A DNA stretch of 64,000 nt from assembly GCF_013371495.1 (NCBI RefSeq), contig NZ_JABWTA010000001.1:496001-560000 (forward strand). Direction: 5' to 3'. Both the position numbers and the translations under genes were made by a program. Below, one piece after another: positions 34,317 through 43,941 of the stretch. The first letter of the stretch is position 1. Every line of letters starts with the position of its first letter. The notes under the pieces are model-generated. The model was given only the letters and a program-made list of their open reading frames with translations. It did not search any database and was not told the origin of the DNA. This DNA comes from Altererythrobacter lutimaris. Its GTDB lineage: Bacteria; Pseudomonadota; Alphaproteobacteria; Sphingomonadales; Sphingomonadaceae.

Positions 34317-36638
34317 CTAATCCGCCACGCAAACAAAGCTGTCGATCACGCGCTTTGTCCCGGCTTTTTCAAACTCGATCTCGAGCTTGTTGCCTTCCTG
34401 ATCCATAACCGTGCCATAGCCAAACTTCTCGTGGAACACGCGCGCGCCGATCGCGACATCGCTGCGCGGTTTGGCGGCGAAGCTTGCGGCAGATCGCTTG
34501 TTCTCCCGCACCCTTGGCTGCTTGGTTTCATAACCGTTTGTGAGCGCGCGCTGCCATCCGGGGCCGCGTGCGCCCGAGCGTTCCGGCCTTGAGGTAGCGA
34601 CACGCGCAAACGGGTCTTCGCTCTCTGACCAATTGGCTTGCCACAGCGACTTGCCGCCAGTCATCGTGCTTTCGACCTCGATATGCTCTTCGGGCAGCTC
34701 CTCGATAAAGCGCGACGGGATCGAGCTTGTCCATTGGCCATAGATCCGACGGTTCGCCGCATGGAAAATCGTGCACTTCTTCTTCGCCCGCGTGATCGCG
34801 ACGTAAGCCAGACGTCGCTCCTCTTCCAAGGACGCGAGACCCCCTTCATCGAGCGAGCGCTGCGAAGGAAACACGCCTTCTTCCCATCCGGGCAGGAAGA
34901 CATTGTCGAACTCCAGCCCCTTGGCCGCATGCATCGTCATGATAGTGACTTTCTCGCCATCATCGCGCGCGTCATTGTCCATCACCAGGCTGACATGTTC
35001 GAGGAAGTCGCCGAGCGTCTCATACTCTTCCATCGCGCGGGCGAGCTCGGACAGGTTCTCCGCACGCCCGGCGCTTTCCGCACTGCGGTCGGCGGCGAGC
35101 ATATCGTTATAGCCTGTCTCATCGAGCACTTGCCGCAGCAAGTCTGCCGGCGTCATTTCCTCGGCCGCCTCGCGCCAGGCGAGGAATTGCCGCATCAGGG
35201 AGCCAATCGTATTCGAGGCGCGCGCTGGCAGTTCATCGCTATCCGCCAGATCGAGCGAAGCGGCGGCCAGCGGCATACCTGTACGCCGGGCATGCTGGTG
35301 CATCTTTTCCAGCGTTTTCGCGCCAAGCCCGCGCTTGGGCTGGTTATAGATGCGTTCAAACGCCAGATCGTCCTGCGGCTGCGCAATCACCCGCAAGTAG
35401 GCGAGGGCATCGCGGATTTCCGCACGCTCGTAGAAACGGAATCCGCCGATAATCCGGTAATTGATGCCTATCTGGATGAAGCGGTCTTCAAATTCGCGGG
35501 TCTGATATTGCGCGCGTACGAGGATCGCGACCTGATCGAGGTTTGCGCCTTCATGCTCCAACCGCTCGATGGCTTCGCCTACGCGACGTGCCTCCTCTGG
35601 CGCGTCCCACACGCCGGTGACGCGCAACTTGTCGCCTCCATTGACTTCGGTCCACAGGGTTTTCTCATGTCGCTCGGAGTTAGAGCGGATGAGGCCCGAG
35701 GCTGCGCCGAGGATATGCGGGGTGGAGCGGTAATTCTGCTCCAGACGCACAACATGCGCGCCGGGAAAATCCTTCTCGAAACGCAATATGTTGGCGACTT
35801 CGGCGCCGCGCCAGGAATAGATCGACTGGTCATCATCGCCGACCACGCAGATATTCTTGTGATCCTGCGCAAGCAGCCGCAGCCAGAGATACTGCACTGC
35901 GTTGGTGTCCTGATACTCGTCGACGAGGATATACTTAAAGCGCTGCTGGTAATCGCGCAGGATATCCGTGTGCTTGCGGAAGATGTTGAGAACATGCAGC
36001 ATCAGATCGCCGAAATCGCAGGCGTTCAGCCGCTTCATCCGGTCCTGATACAGCTGATACATCTGTTGCCCGCGGCCATTGGCATAGGCCTCGTTTTCGA
36101 CCGCGTCCAAGTCACCGGGGTTAAGCCCGCGGTTCTTCCAGCGGTCGATAAGCCCGGCGAGCTGACGCGCAGGCCAGCGCTTCTCGTCCAGATCCTGATC
36201 ATTGATGAGCTGTTTGAGCAAACGCAGCTGATCATCGGTGTCGATGATCGTGTAATTGCTTTCGAGGCCCACCAGCTCTGCATGACGGCGCAGCATCTTC
36301 GCGCAGATGGAATGGAATGTGCCGAGCCACGGCATGCCTTCGACCGCTTGGCCCAGATGCCCTGCAACACGCTCGCGCATCTCCCGCGCGGCCTTGTTGG
36401 TGAAGGTGACGCAGAGGATCTGGCTCGGCCAGGCGCGCCGTGTCGCTACCAGATGCGCGAGCCGCGATGTGAGCGCAGCAGTCTTGCCTGTGCCAGCGCC
36501 TGCCAGCATCAGCACAGGCCCCTCGGTCGTCAGAACAGCCTCGCGCTGCGGCGGGTTCAACCGCGCGGCATAGGGCGGCACTGGTCCGTCAGGGGCGCGC
36601 TGGGCTGAAGTCGCAGGAAGGGAAGGGCTGTCAGTCAT
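34317..36638 (-). CDS. uvrD: UvrD/PcrA-type superfamily 1 DNA helicase
   Basis: 773 aa with all SF1A motifs: Walker A AGAGTGKT at 46-53, LCVTFTNKAAREMRERV (Ia), VDEYQDTNAVQYLWLRLL (II), GDDDQSIYSWRGAE (III), LEQNYRSTP (IV), VTIMTMHAAKGLEFDNVF (V) and RLAYVAITRAKKK (VI). The C-terminal part (VFHEKFGYGTVMDQEGNKLEIEFEKAG) is the Tudor-like fold that binds RNA polymerase in PcrA. It unwinds DNA in mismatch and nucleotide-excision repair and clears replication conflicts. It is complete. Confidence 0.96.
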   Translation of the reverse strand: MTDSPSLPATSAQRAPDGPVPPYAARLNPPQREAVLTTEGPVLMLAGAGTGKTAALTSRLAHLVATRRAWPSQILCVTFTNKAAREMRERVAGHLGQAVEGMPWLGTFHSICAKMLRRHAELVGLESNYTIIDTDDQLRLLKQLINDQDLDEKRWPARQLAGLIDRWKNRGLNPGDLDAVENEAYANGRGQQMYQLYQDRMKRLNACDFGDLMLHVLNIFRKHTDILRDYQQRFKYILVDEYQDTNAVQYLWLRLLAQDHKNICVVGDDDQSIYSWRGAEVANILRFEKDFPGAHVVRLEQNYRSTPHILGAASGLIRSNSERHEKTLWTEVNGGDKLRVTGVWDAPEEARRVGEAIERLEHEGANLDQVAILVRAQYQTREFEDRFIQIGINYRIIGGFRFYERAEIRDALAYLRVIAQPQDDLAFERIYNQPKRGLGAKTLEKMHQHARRTGMPLAAASLDLADSDELPARASNTIGSLMRQFLAWREAAEEMTPADLLRQVLDETGYNDMLAADRSAESAGRAENLSELARAMEEYETLGDFLEHVSLVMDNDARDDGEKVTIMTMHAAKGLEFDNVFLPGWEEGVFPSQRSLDEGGLASLEEERRLAYVAITRAKKKCTIFHAANRRIYGQWTSSIPSRFIEELPEEHIEVESTMTGGKSLWQANWSESEDPFARVATSRPERSGARGPGWQRALTNGYETKQPRVRENKRSAASFAAKPRSDVAIGARVFHEKFGYGTVMDQEGNKLEIEFEKAGTKRVIDSFVCVAD

Positions 36639-36768
36639 GGATTAAGGCGAACAAGTAGAGAACAACGGGGAAAGCCGCAAGCCAGCATGTGCCGTTCCCG
36701 GACGAGATGAGGCAAGCGCTTGGGGCGAGTGGCCACTATGTGCGACAAGCGGCGCAGGAGAAAGAGCG

Positions 36769-37164
36769 ATGAAAGCGATTTGCACGCCTATCTTGGTGAC
36801 GCTGAGCGCGGTGAGCGTGTCGGTGGTGGCGCAGGAAACACCTGTGACCGAAGTAGCGACTCATCCCGAAGCTACTGAAGAAGCGCCCCCGGTTGTCGAA
36901 ATCATCGAGCGCGACGAAACTGGCAAAGCAACGCGCATTCGTATCGAAAGCCGCGAGTATGCGCTCTGCAGCGACACAGTAATGGATAGCTGCATCAGCC
37001 CGCGCGCAGCCGGGTTTGACTGGGGGTCGCAGCCGCTCGATCACTGGCCAGGGCAGACCGCAACAAGCTTGAAGCAAGAGCGTGCGAGCAAGGCTCAGGC
37101 TTCCCAAGAGTTGTCGGAAGAGGCGGGCGATGCCGAAGAAGCAGCGCCGCCCCAAGGCCAGTAA
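36769..37164 (+). CDS. Small exported protein of unknown function, 131 aa
   Basis: AGGAG lies eight bases ahead of ATG 36769. A signal peptide (MKAICTPILVTLSAVSVSVVAQ) precedes a short proline/glutamate-rich linker, a compact middle (VEIIERDETGKATRIRIESREYALC) with two conserved-looking cysteines, and a tryptophan-containing segment DWGSQPLDHWPGQT; the C-terminus is Glu/Ala/Gln-rich. No family recognised. It is divergent from uvrD across 130 bases. Confidence 0.65.
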   Translation: MKAICTPILVTLSAVSVSVVAQETPVTEVATHPEATEEAPPVVEIIERDETGKATRIRIESREYALCSDTVMDSCISPRAAGFDWGSQPLDHWPGQTATSLKQERASKAQASQELSEEAGDAEEAAPPQGQ

Positions 37165-37364
37165 GAACGTTTTGCAGCTTGCCTGATTTCGGCCACGCCT
37201 GACGCTTGCGCGGGTCGATCCTGCGATCAGCAGAACCGCTGGCTCTTTCCATTTCACATCGGAAATCCCACAAGAGGTCAGCCCGATCTTTCGGGTCGCA
37301 CGCTCGTCACAGCTTGAAAGTGCAGGGGAAACAAGCCCGGGGGCTTGAACAAAGGAAATACCCC

Positions 37365-37763
37365 ATGCGCAAATCCGATCTGGCCGTGATAGGGATTGGC
37401 ATCGCAACGGTGGCTGTCGCTTTAGGTGCCGCGGTTCCGGCCGCGGCTTCGAGCCAGTCTGCCGTCGACGAAATGACTGCAGACGCAGCTAGCACAACCA
37501 TGACGCCTGAACAGCAAGCGCAATACGATGCCTGGCCCCCTGACAGGCAAGCGCTGTTCAACAGTTGGAGCGCAGAAGCGCAGGAGTACTTCTGGTCGCT
37601 GAACCCTTCGCGTCAGGACTTTTTCTGGATGCTGAGCGATGAAGATCGCTCGTCTTTGATGGCAATGCAGCCGGACGAGCGTGAAGAGGCCTGGCAACGG
37701 GTCGAAGGGCGCGGCGCAGAACCACCTTCAGGTGCTGAACCCTCAGCTGAACCAGAGGGCTGA
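37365..37763 (+). CDS. Exported protein made of 11-residue repeats, 132 aa
   Basis: ATG 37365 has AAAGGA upstream. The signal peptide ends near AAVPAAASS. Residues 54-108 are five tandem 11-residue units (YDAWPPDRQAL, FNSWSAEAQEY, FWSLNPSRQDF, FWMLSDEDRSS, LMAMQPDEREE), each with aromatic or Leu/Met residues at positions 1-4 and polar residues at 7-10, then a Gly/Glu/Pro-rich tail. The pattern predicts a right-handed helical or hendecad helix in the periplasm. It is reminiscent of DUF3106-like proteins but not a clear member. Convergent with rsmD. Confidence 0.7.
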   Translation: MRKSDLAVIGIGIATVAVALGAAVPAAASSQSAVDEMTADAASTTMTPEQQAQYDAWPPDRQALFNSWSAEAQEYFWSLNPSRQDFFWMLSDEDRSSLMAMQPDEREEAWQRVEGRGAEPPSGAEPSAEPEG

Positions 37764-37783
37764 TTCCTCCATCTCAGCTCTCC

Positions 37784-38335
37784 TCACTCCGGGTCGGACA
37801 ACATCAATAGATGAAGCATTGCCTTCCCGACCCGGCGCTGGGCGAGGATGTCGAGTCCCTTTATCTCGACATTCTCGCCTGCAGAGGTTTCCAGAGCGAT
37901 CCAGGTCGCGGGGCCAATCCATCCGAGCCTCAGCATTCTGTCCAGCGCGACTGCGCCGGCCCCTGTGTTGTAAGGCGGATCAAGCAGCAACAGGTCCCAG
38001 CTTTCTTTGGCAGGACCAAGGCTCATGACAGAACCAGCTTGGACGGATGACCGCGCGCGGGCATCGAACTGAGCGAGATTGGCCTTGATCGCTTTGACCG
38101 CATCGGGCTCTTGCTCGACAAACAGGCAATGCGCCGCACCGCGTGACAGAGCCTCGATCCCGAGCGCGCCCGAGCCAGCAAACAGGTCTGCAACACGCAG
38201 CCCGCCAAAATCGCCAAGCCTGCTGTTCAGCATATTGAACAAGGTCTCGCGTGTCCGATCCGCCGTTGGCCGGGTCAGCTCGCCTTTGGGCGCTTTCAGG
38301 TTTCGTCCGCGCCATTCACCTGCGATGACTCTCAT
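37784..38335 (-). CDS. rsmD: 16S rRNA (guanine966-N2)-methyltransferase
   Basis: 183 aa. Starts MRVIAGEWRGRNLKAPKG, the RsmD N-terminal signature, followed by RETLFNML, the SAM motif VADLFAGSGALGIEALSRGA and the catalytic DPPYN in LLLLDPPYNTG. It methylates G966 of 16S rRNA during small-subunit assembly. It overlaps the preceding pseudouridine synthase gene by four bases (ATGA), so the two rRNA-modifying enzymes are co-translated. Confidence 0.95.
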   Translation of the reverse strand: MRVIAGEWRGRNLKAPKGELTRPTADRTRETLFNMLNSRLGDFGGLRVADLFAGSGALGIEALSRGAAHCLFVEQEPDAVKAIKANLAQFDARARSSVQAGSVMSLGPAKESWDLLLLDPPYNTGAGAVALDRMLRLGWIGPATWIALETSAGENVEIKGLDILAQRRVGKAMLHLLMLSDPE

Positions 38336-39117
38336 GATCTGCGGTGTTGCCTGATCTGGCTACGAAATTTGCCGATTTCATGCTTCTTGAGCTCAACGGC
38401 TGCCCCGCGCGGCAGATCGCCAAGCTCGAACACGCCGTAGCCGGTGCGAATGAGCCTGCTGACCTTGAGGCCAAGATGCTCCAGCACCCGGCGCACTTCG
38501 CGGTTCTTGCCCTCCGTGATCGTGACCTGGATCCACTGATTGCGCCCACCCGCATTCTTTGTGCGTTGCTCCAGGTTTGCGTCGATGGAGCCATAGTGCA
38601 CGCCGTCGATTGTGATCCCGTCGATCAGACTTTCGAGCTGCTCTTGCGTCACTTCGCCGAAAGTACGCGCGCGATATGTGCGCGGAATGCCGGTTGCCGG
38701 AAGCTCCATCTCACGCTTGAATCCGCCGTCATTGGTGAGCAGCAGCAAGCCTTCGGTGTTGAGGTCAAGCCGTCCAATCGGCATCAGTCGCGGCGCGCCT
38801 TTAGGCAGAGCATTGCGCAAAGCGGTGTAGATTGTCGGACGACCTTTGGGATCGCGCTCGGCCGTCAGAAGTCCAGTGGGCTTGTGGAACGCGAACAGCC
38901 GCGTTGGCTCGGGCGCGGCAACGGGTTTGCCATCGACAGTGACACCGCGCAGCGATGTGAGAAAAGTCGCCGGTGTCTCGACTGGATTGCCGTCAATCGC
39001 GATCCGCTTGTCCTCGATCATGCGCTCAATCTCGCGGCGGCTTGCCACGCCTGCACGCGCCAGCAATTTGGCAATGCGGTCGCCTTCCGGACGGTCTTCT
39101 GAGCGCTTGCTGGTCAT
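38332..39117 (-). CDS. RsuA/RluB/RluE-family pseudouridine synthase
   Basis: 261 aa. An S4 RNA-binding domain (residues 8-65, KLLARAGVASRREIERMI) precedes the catalytic fold with the conserved motif MPIGRLDLNTEGLLLLTNDGG, whose aspartate is the catalytic residue, and later NREVRRVLEHLGLKVSRLIRTGYG. The S4 and sequence type suggest RluB (23S U2605) or RsuA. I leave the symbol blank because the members cannot be told apart reliably by eye. Downstream partner is rsmD. Confidence 0.9.
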   Translation of the reverse strand: MTSKRSEDRPEGDRIAKLLARAGVASRREIERMIEDKRIAIDGNPVETPATFLTSLRGVTVDGKPVAAPEPTRLFAFHKPTGLLTAERDPKGRPTIYTALRNALPKGAPRLMPIGRLDLNTEGLLLLTNDGGFKREMELPATGIPRTYRARTFGEVTQEQLESLIDGITIDGVHYGSIDANLEQRTKNAGGRNQWIQVTITEGKNREVRRVLEHLGLKVSRLIRTGYGVFELGDLPRGAAVELKKHEIGKFRSQIRQHRRS

Positions 39118-39135
39118 GCGCGCTGCGCTAGGCGT

Positions 39136-40296
39136 TCAATTGCTTGCGCGCAACGCCTCATGCACGATTGCGCTGAAATGCGAGACACCGCCTTCCAGCG
39201 TGCCGAGAGTGACACTCTCGATAGCGCCGGTTGAAAGGCCATTCTGGCCGAGCTCTGCCGCGCGGAAATCTTCGCTCGCGAAGACGCCGCCATCAAGCAG
39301 GTTCCAGCTGCGCTCCCAATGATCGCGCGCCTTTTCGGTGGTTGGCTCTTCAGGGATCAGCATGAAGTCCTCAACCAGAGTCACGCCTTCCGATTGCGGC
39401 ATCAGCACCATGACATTGAAATAATCCGGGCTGGGAATAACAATGGTTGCTGGAAAGAGCTGGTAGGCGAAGGTCACGATCTGCCGCATTTCATGCATAT
39501 CAGTGAGGTCGACGCCTTCCATTTCCTCAAGTCGCGCGACGGCAGAGCGCATATGCGGCCCGACAGTGTCGCCAGCAGTGATCCCGTCAGTAAAGAACGG
39601 CCCGATGGTGTTCGCGTGCAGCCGCGTTACATGGTAGCTTTCCAGAAACGCATCCATGATGAGCTTCCAATTGCCGTTCACGGTGTGAAGCTTGCGGCGA
39701 TAGAGGAAATTGTCGCCAAGGCCGAACGCGTCGAAATCCTCGCTTACTTTTGCCGCATCGCTAAAATCGGCGTTTTCGTCAGGCGCGAACCAGATCAGGC
39801 CGCCAGCTTCCAAACTGGGTAGCTCGATCAGGCCGTAATCGGACTTGTCTAGACCCGGAAAGGTCTCAGGGCGGGGCAGGGCAAGCAGCCGCCCGTCAAG
39901 TTTGTAGGTCCACGCGTGATAAGGACAGACGAGGCGCTTTGCGCATTGCACCTCTCCCCCTTCGACCAGACGCGTCCCGCGATGACGGCAGACGTTCAGA
40001 AAGACATGTGCTGTGCCTTCTGCGTCGCGTGTAATGAGCAAAGGGCGTCCGGTGGCATCATGCGGAATGGCCATGCCGGGCTCAGGCAAAAGCGCTGAGA
40101 CACACAGAACTTGAGGAAGCCGGTCGAACAGCGCAGCTTTTTCGCGAGCGAAGTGATCAGGGCAAGTGTAGTCGCTAGCGGGGACAGTTGTGATGGCTTG
40201 AGCCCGCTCAGCGCCGCCATTCTTTACTTGCTCTGCCAAAGCCAGCTGACCCGGCGTCGGGCTGCGCCGCTTCTGATCTGTTAGCGCTTCATTCAT
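39136..40296 (-). CDS. Rieske-type aromatic ring-hydroxylating oxygenase alpha subunit
   Basis: 386 aa from ATG 40296. The Rieske cluster ligands are C103-R-H105 and C124-x2-H127. The mononuclear iron site is visible in [16 protein letters not shown] (His222 and His227). Such oxygenases use a separate reductase, absent here, to demethylate or hydroxylate aromatic or quaternary amine substrates; the specific substrate is unknown. It lies between an RNA-modifying cluster and a divergent AmpG gene with about 70 bases between starts. Confidence 0.88.
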   Translation of the reverse strand: MNEALTDQKRRSPTPGQLALAEQVKNGGAERAQAITTVPASDYTCPDHFAREKAALFDRLPQVLCVSALLPEPGMAIPHDATGRPLLITRDAEGTAHVFLNVCRHRGTRLVEGGEVQCAKRLVCPYHAWTYKLDGRLLALPRPETFPGLDKSDYGLIELPSLEAGGLIWFAPDENADFSDAAKVSEDFDAFGLGDNFLYRRKLHTVNGNWKLIMDAFLESYHVTRLHANTIGPFFTDGITAGDTVGPHMRSAVARLEEMEGVDLTDMHEMRQIVTFAYQLFPATIVIPSPDYFNVMVLMPQSEGVTLVEDFMLIPEEPTTEKARDHWERSWNLLDGGVFASEDFRAAELGQNGLSTGAIESVTLGTLEGGVSHFSAIVHEALRASN

Positions 40297-40367
40297 CGCC
40301 AATTCCCAATCCTCTCATCCGCCGTTACTGTGTCAGAAATTTGCGGGATTAGGAAGGACGCTAGGGA

Positions 40368-41765
40368 ATGGACTGGAGCACAGTGATATTGTTCGGGGTC
40401 ATCGCTGCAATGGTGGGGCTGGCTTATCTTGTCCCGGCCTTTGCTCCCTATCGCCGAAAGATGCCCTTTGTGGCATTCCTGCTGGGCATCTCCTCCGGCT
40501 TCCCGCTGACGCTATTGCTTGGGACGATGACATTCTGGTTGTCAAAGGTTGGCATCGACAAGTCGACCATCGGCTTCGCTATTGGTCTCACGACGCCATA
40601 CACATTGAAATTCCTGTGGGCGCCGCTCGTGGACAAGCTGCGCATTCCAATCCTGTCAGACTTGCTCGGGCAACGCCGCGCGTGGCTGTACCTCGTTCAA
40701 GGCTTGCTGGTGCTTGCGCTATGGCAGTTGGGTGCGAGCGCGCCGACCAATGACAATATCGCGCCGTTTGCTGTCTGGGCGATCATTGTCGCGTTCCTGT
40801 CTGCGACGCAAGACATTGTGATTGACGCGTACCGGATCGAGATCCTTTCCGATGAAGAGATCGCACACGGCACGGCGATGAACCAGTTCGGCTATCGCAC
40901 AGGCAATCTTCTGGCTGGCGCGGGCACGATATATCTGGCTTCAACCGAAGGCTTTGGAGCGGGCTGGGCGATGGCCTATGGTCTCACGAGTTTTCTTGTG
41001 CTGCCAGCAGCGCTGGGTGCGCTTTGGGCCGGGGCAGGGCGATTCGATCCTTCAACCGCGCGTGCGGCCGGACAAAAATTCAGCAGTTGGTTGAAAGAGA
41101 CGGTCGTTAACCCGTTCCGCGAGTTTCTTGGCCGCAAGGGTGCGGTCCTGATCTTGCTGTTCGTGCTGATCTACAAGGTCGGTGATGCAATGGGGCAGGG
41201 CATGCTCAACCCGATGATTGTCGAGCTTGGCTTCAGCGATACCGAATTCATTACCATCAACAAGTTCGTCGGTTTCGGCGCGTTGATCGTCGGTTCAGCA
41301 TTGGGCGGACCGTTCATCGCATGGCTCGGCATGGGCCGCGCGCTCATCATTTCCGGTCTCTTGATGATGCTGTCGAACTTTATGTTCGTGCTTCTGGCGA
41401 TCGTCGGCGATAACAATATCATGCTGGCGCTGGCAGTGGGTACGGAGAACCTCACAAGCGGGATCGGGCTGACGGTCTTTGTCACCTATCTCTCCGGCCT
41501 GTCGAACCTTGCCTATACCGCGACACAGTTTGCGCTCTTGTCGAGCTTTGCCGCCGTCGGGAGGACATGGCTTGCGACTCCTTCTGGTTATCTGGCGGAG
41601 AACCTCGGCTGGGTCGGCTTTTGGACGTTCACGGTTATCATCGCGATTCCGGGCATGACCTTGCTCTGGATCCTATGGCGCAAGGGCTTCGTGGTTGAAA
41701 GCGTGCGTCAGACCAGCAACGAGCCGTTGGAAGAGGCGGGCGAGGCGAAGCCAGCCCCTGGCTAA
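40368..41765 (+). CDS. AmpG-like major facilitator permease
   Basis: 465 aa with 12 or so hydrophobic helices. Features typical of AmpG muropeptide permeases are SSGFPLTLLLGTMTFWL, TLKFLWAPLVDKLRIP, SATQDIVIDAYRIEIL and AMNQFGYRTGNLLAGAG. AmpG imports anhydro-muropeptides for cell-wall recycling, which would fit the elongasome genes at the left of the window only loosely. The stop abuts the folC stop with no gap, so the two genes converge exactly. Confidence 0.85.
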   Translation: MDWSTVILFGVIAAMVGLAYLVPAFAPYRRKMPFVAFLLGISSGFPLTLLLGTMTFWLSKVGIDKSTIGFAIGLTTPYTLKFLWAPLVDKLRIPILSDLLGQRRAWLYLVQGLLVLALWQLGASAPTNDNIAPFAVWAIIVAFLSATQDIVIDAYRIEILSDEEIAHGTAMNQFGYRTGNLLAGAGTIYLASTEGFGAGWAMAYGLTSFLVLPAALGALWAGAGRFDPSTARAAGQKFSSWLKETVVNPFREFLGRKGAVLILLFVLIYKVGDAMGQGMLNPMIVELGFSDTEFITINKFVGFGALIVGSALGGPFIAWLGMGRALIISGLLMMLSNFMFVLLAIVGDNNIMLALAVGTENLTSGIGLTVFVTYLSGLSNLAYTATQFALLSSFAAVGRTWLATPSGYLAENLGWVGFWTFTVIIAIPGMTLLWILWRKGFVVESVRQTSNEPLEEAGEAKPAPG

Positions 41766-43061
41766 TCAGTCCGGTATCTCGTCATTGAGACGCAGGACTT
41801 CGCCTGCAAGGTAGAGCGAGCCTGCAATGAGGATTGGAAAATCGTCGTTCGGAATGTTGAGGAGAGCCTCTTCGACATCCTGGGCGGCGCGAGCCTCGGG
41901 GCCAAATGCCTCGACTGGATGACTCTCATGGCCGGGGACCGGGACAATCGTCAGCGTCCGGATGCGGTTGCCAAGCGGGCCGGTGATTGCGGTCGGGTCC
42001 TTATTGTCCAGCATACCGAGGATTAGGTGGAGAGGGCCATCAAAGTGCATTGCGATCTGTGCCCCTGCGCTGGGATTATGACCGCCATCGAGGATGACTT
42101 GGCGCTCGCCAATCAATTGTCCGGGTGATAGCCGCTGCATGCGTGCTGGCCAGGCTGCATTCGCGGCACCCTCTTTCAACGCTTTCAGCGAAACCTCGAT
42201 CTTGTCCTGGTGGCGGATCATAGCGGCAGCGAGTGCGCAATTGGCGTATTGATGTTCGCCCAGCAAGGCTGGCGGAGGCAGTAAGATCGCTCCGTTCGCG
42301 TCATTATATCCGACACGCCGACCGATAGCTTGGCCGAAGTTCCATAGCCGGCCTTCGTCAATCAATCGCGCGCCTACTTTCTCCGACTGATCAGCAACAG
42401 CTTCATGCTGCTCCTCGGGATACCATTGCGTCACCAGCGGCACGCCCTTCTTGGCGATGCCTGCCTTCTCAAACGCAATCCGCGCCATCGGCTCTTTCGG
42501 CACGCCGTCTTCGGGTGCGAGAAGAAACCGCTCGTGATCTATCCCCAGCGCCGCGATGCCGCAGGCGGCCAGCACGTCCGGCTCCAGCACATTGGTCGCG
42601 TCGAGCCTTCCGCCTAGGCCCACTTCGACCACGCAGGCATCCGCTGGGATGCGCGCGAATTCGACAAAAGCCGCTGCGATGGTGATCTCGAAGAAGCTGC
42701 ATCCCAGACCCTCGGCAGCGTCGAAGACTTGCTCAAGCAGCTCCGCAAGCCGCGCGTCTTCGATCAACTTGTCAGCGATCCGGAAGCGCTCATTATAGCG
42801 CACCAAATGCGGGCTCGTTGTGACGTGGACCTGGTATCCTTCCGCTTCCAGCATTGCGCGCAGGAAAGCACAGGTCGAGCCTTTGCCATTGGTCCCTGCG
42901 ACATGAAACACAGGCGGCAAGCGTTTGTGAGGATCGCCCAAACGCGAGAGCAGTTCGCGGATCGCATCAAGTCCAAGCGTATCGCGCTGGATGCTCAAAC
43001 CCGAAAGTCTGTCGAGCTGCGCCTGCACGCGCGGATCGTCAGACCGGCCCATGTCTCTCAT
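41766..43061 (-). CDS. folC: Dihydrofolate synthase/folylpolyglutamate synthase
   Basis: 431 aa. The Mur-ligase-like P-loop is GTNGKGS at 56-62, followed by TTSPHLVRYNERFRI and the GGRLDATNVL block, with the C-terminal ILDGGHNPSAG motif. It adds glutamate to dihydropteroate and folates. It lies 21 bases after accD, the conserved accD-folC order, and is the last gene of the lapA-pyrF-trp-accD-folC unit. Start at 43061 is likely but an internal Met at 43052 is possible. Confidence 0.95.
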   Translation of the reverse strand: MRDMGRSDDPRVQAQLDRLSGLSIQRDTLGLDAIRELLSRLGDPHKRLPPVFHVAGTNGKGSTCAFLRAMLEAEGYQVHVTTSPHLVRYNERFRIADKLIEDARLAELLEQVFDAAEGLGCSFFEITIAAAFVEFARIPADACVVEVGLGGRLDATNVLEPDVLAACGIAALGIDHERFLLAPEDGVPKEPMARIAFEKAGIAKKGVPLVTQWYPEEQHEAVADQSEKVGARLIDEGRLWNFGQAIGRRVGYNDANGAILLPPPALLGEHQYANCALAAAMIRHQDKIEVSLKALKEGAANAAWPARMQRLSPGQLIGERQVILDGGHNPSAGAQIAMHFDGPLHLILGMLDNKDPTAITGPLGNRIRTLTIVPVPGHESHPVEAFGPEARAAQDVEEALLNIPNDDFPILIAGSLYLAGEVLRLNDEIPD

Positions 43062-43082
43062 GGTTAGTCCGTCCGGCTGGTC

Positions 43083-43931
43083 TTACGCCGCTTTCGCAGG
43101 CGAGAGATAATCGAGCATCGTCGCGATCTGCGCCTTCAGGTCTTTGCGGTGCACCACCATGTCGACCATGCCATGTTTGTGCAGATATTCCGCACGTTGG
43201 AAGCCTTCAGGCAGTTTCTCTCGGATCGTGTCCCGGATAACTCGCTGTCCAGCAAAACCGATCAGCGCGTTGGGCTCTGCGATATGGATATCGCCGAGCA
43301 TCGCATAGCTTGCCGTAACTCCGCCAGTCGTCGGGTCGGACAGCACCACGATGTAAGGCAATCCCGCCTCTTTCAGCCGCCGCGTCATCACAGTCGCCTT
43401 GGGCATCTGCATGAGGCTCAAAATGCCTTCCTGCATCCGCGCGCCACCCGCTGCGGTCACCACGATGTAAGCGCATTTGCGGGAAAGCGCGCGCTCTGCG
43501 CCCTGACAGAAGGCCGTGCCGACCGCCATGCCCATGCTACCGCCCATAAAGCTGAAATCCTGCACGCCGACGACCGCATCATGCCCGTCGATCGTGCCAG
43601 AGCCAACGCTGAAGGCATCGCGGTGCGGGCTCTTGGCGCGCGCGGCTTTCAAGCGGTCAGTGTACTTCTTGGAATCCTTGAACTTCAGCGGGTCTTCCTT
43701 GACCTCTGGCTGTTCCAGCAGGTCAAACCCCTCGTCCAGCAGCAGCGCGAGGCGTTGGTCGGCGTTGATCCGCCCATGATGGCCGCAACGCGGGCACACA
43801 TGCAGGTTTTCCTCATACTCCTGTTCGAACAGCATTTCCTGACAGGACGGGCATTTGACCCAGAGATCCTTCTCGCTGGTGCGCTTGGGCAGCCAGCCGA
43901 TGGAATTGCGGACGCGGGTGAACCAGTTCAT
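43083..43931 (-). CDS. accD: Acetyl-CoA carboxylase carboxyltransferase subunit beta
   Basis: 282 aa from ATG 43931 ([17 protein letters not shown]); an in-frame start 13 codons earlier would run into trpA. The zinc ribbon ligands are Cys27, Cys30, Cys46 and Cys49. The carboxyltransferase fold follows with [37 protein letters not shown] and [16 protein letters not shown]. With AccA it makes malonyl-CoA for fatty acid synthesis. It starts ten bases after trpA, the usual trpA-accD-folC order. Confidence 0.96.
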   Translation of the reverse strand: MNWFTRVRNSIGWLPKRTSEKDLWVKCPSCQEMLFEQEYEENLHVCPRCGHHGRINADQRLALLLDEGFDLLEQPEVKEDPLKFKDSKKYTDRLKAARAKSPHRDAFSVGSGTIDGHDAVVGVQDFSFMGGSMGMAVGTAFCQGAERALSRKCAYIVVTAAGGARMQEGILSLMQMPKATVMTRRLKEAGLPYIVVLSDPTTGGVTASYAMLGDIHIAEPNALIGFAGQRVIRDTIREKLPEGFQRAEYLHKHGMVDMVVHRKDLKAQIATMLDYLSPAKAA

Positions 43932-43941
43932 GTGTTTGTCC

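Noticed and set aside
34638-36608. 656-codon open frame on the plus strand opposite uvrD
   Set aside because: It is a shadow of the uvrD coding sequence: high G+C leaves the opposite frame open. The encoded protein has no domain and uvrD is complete.
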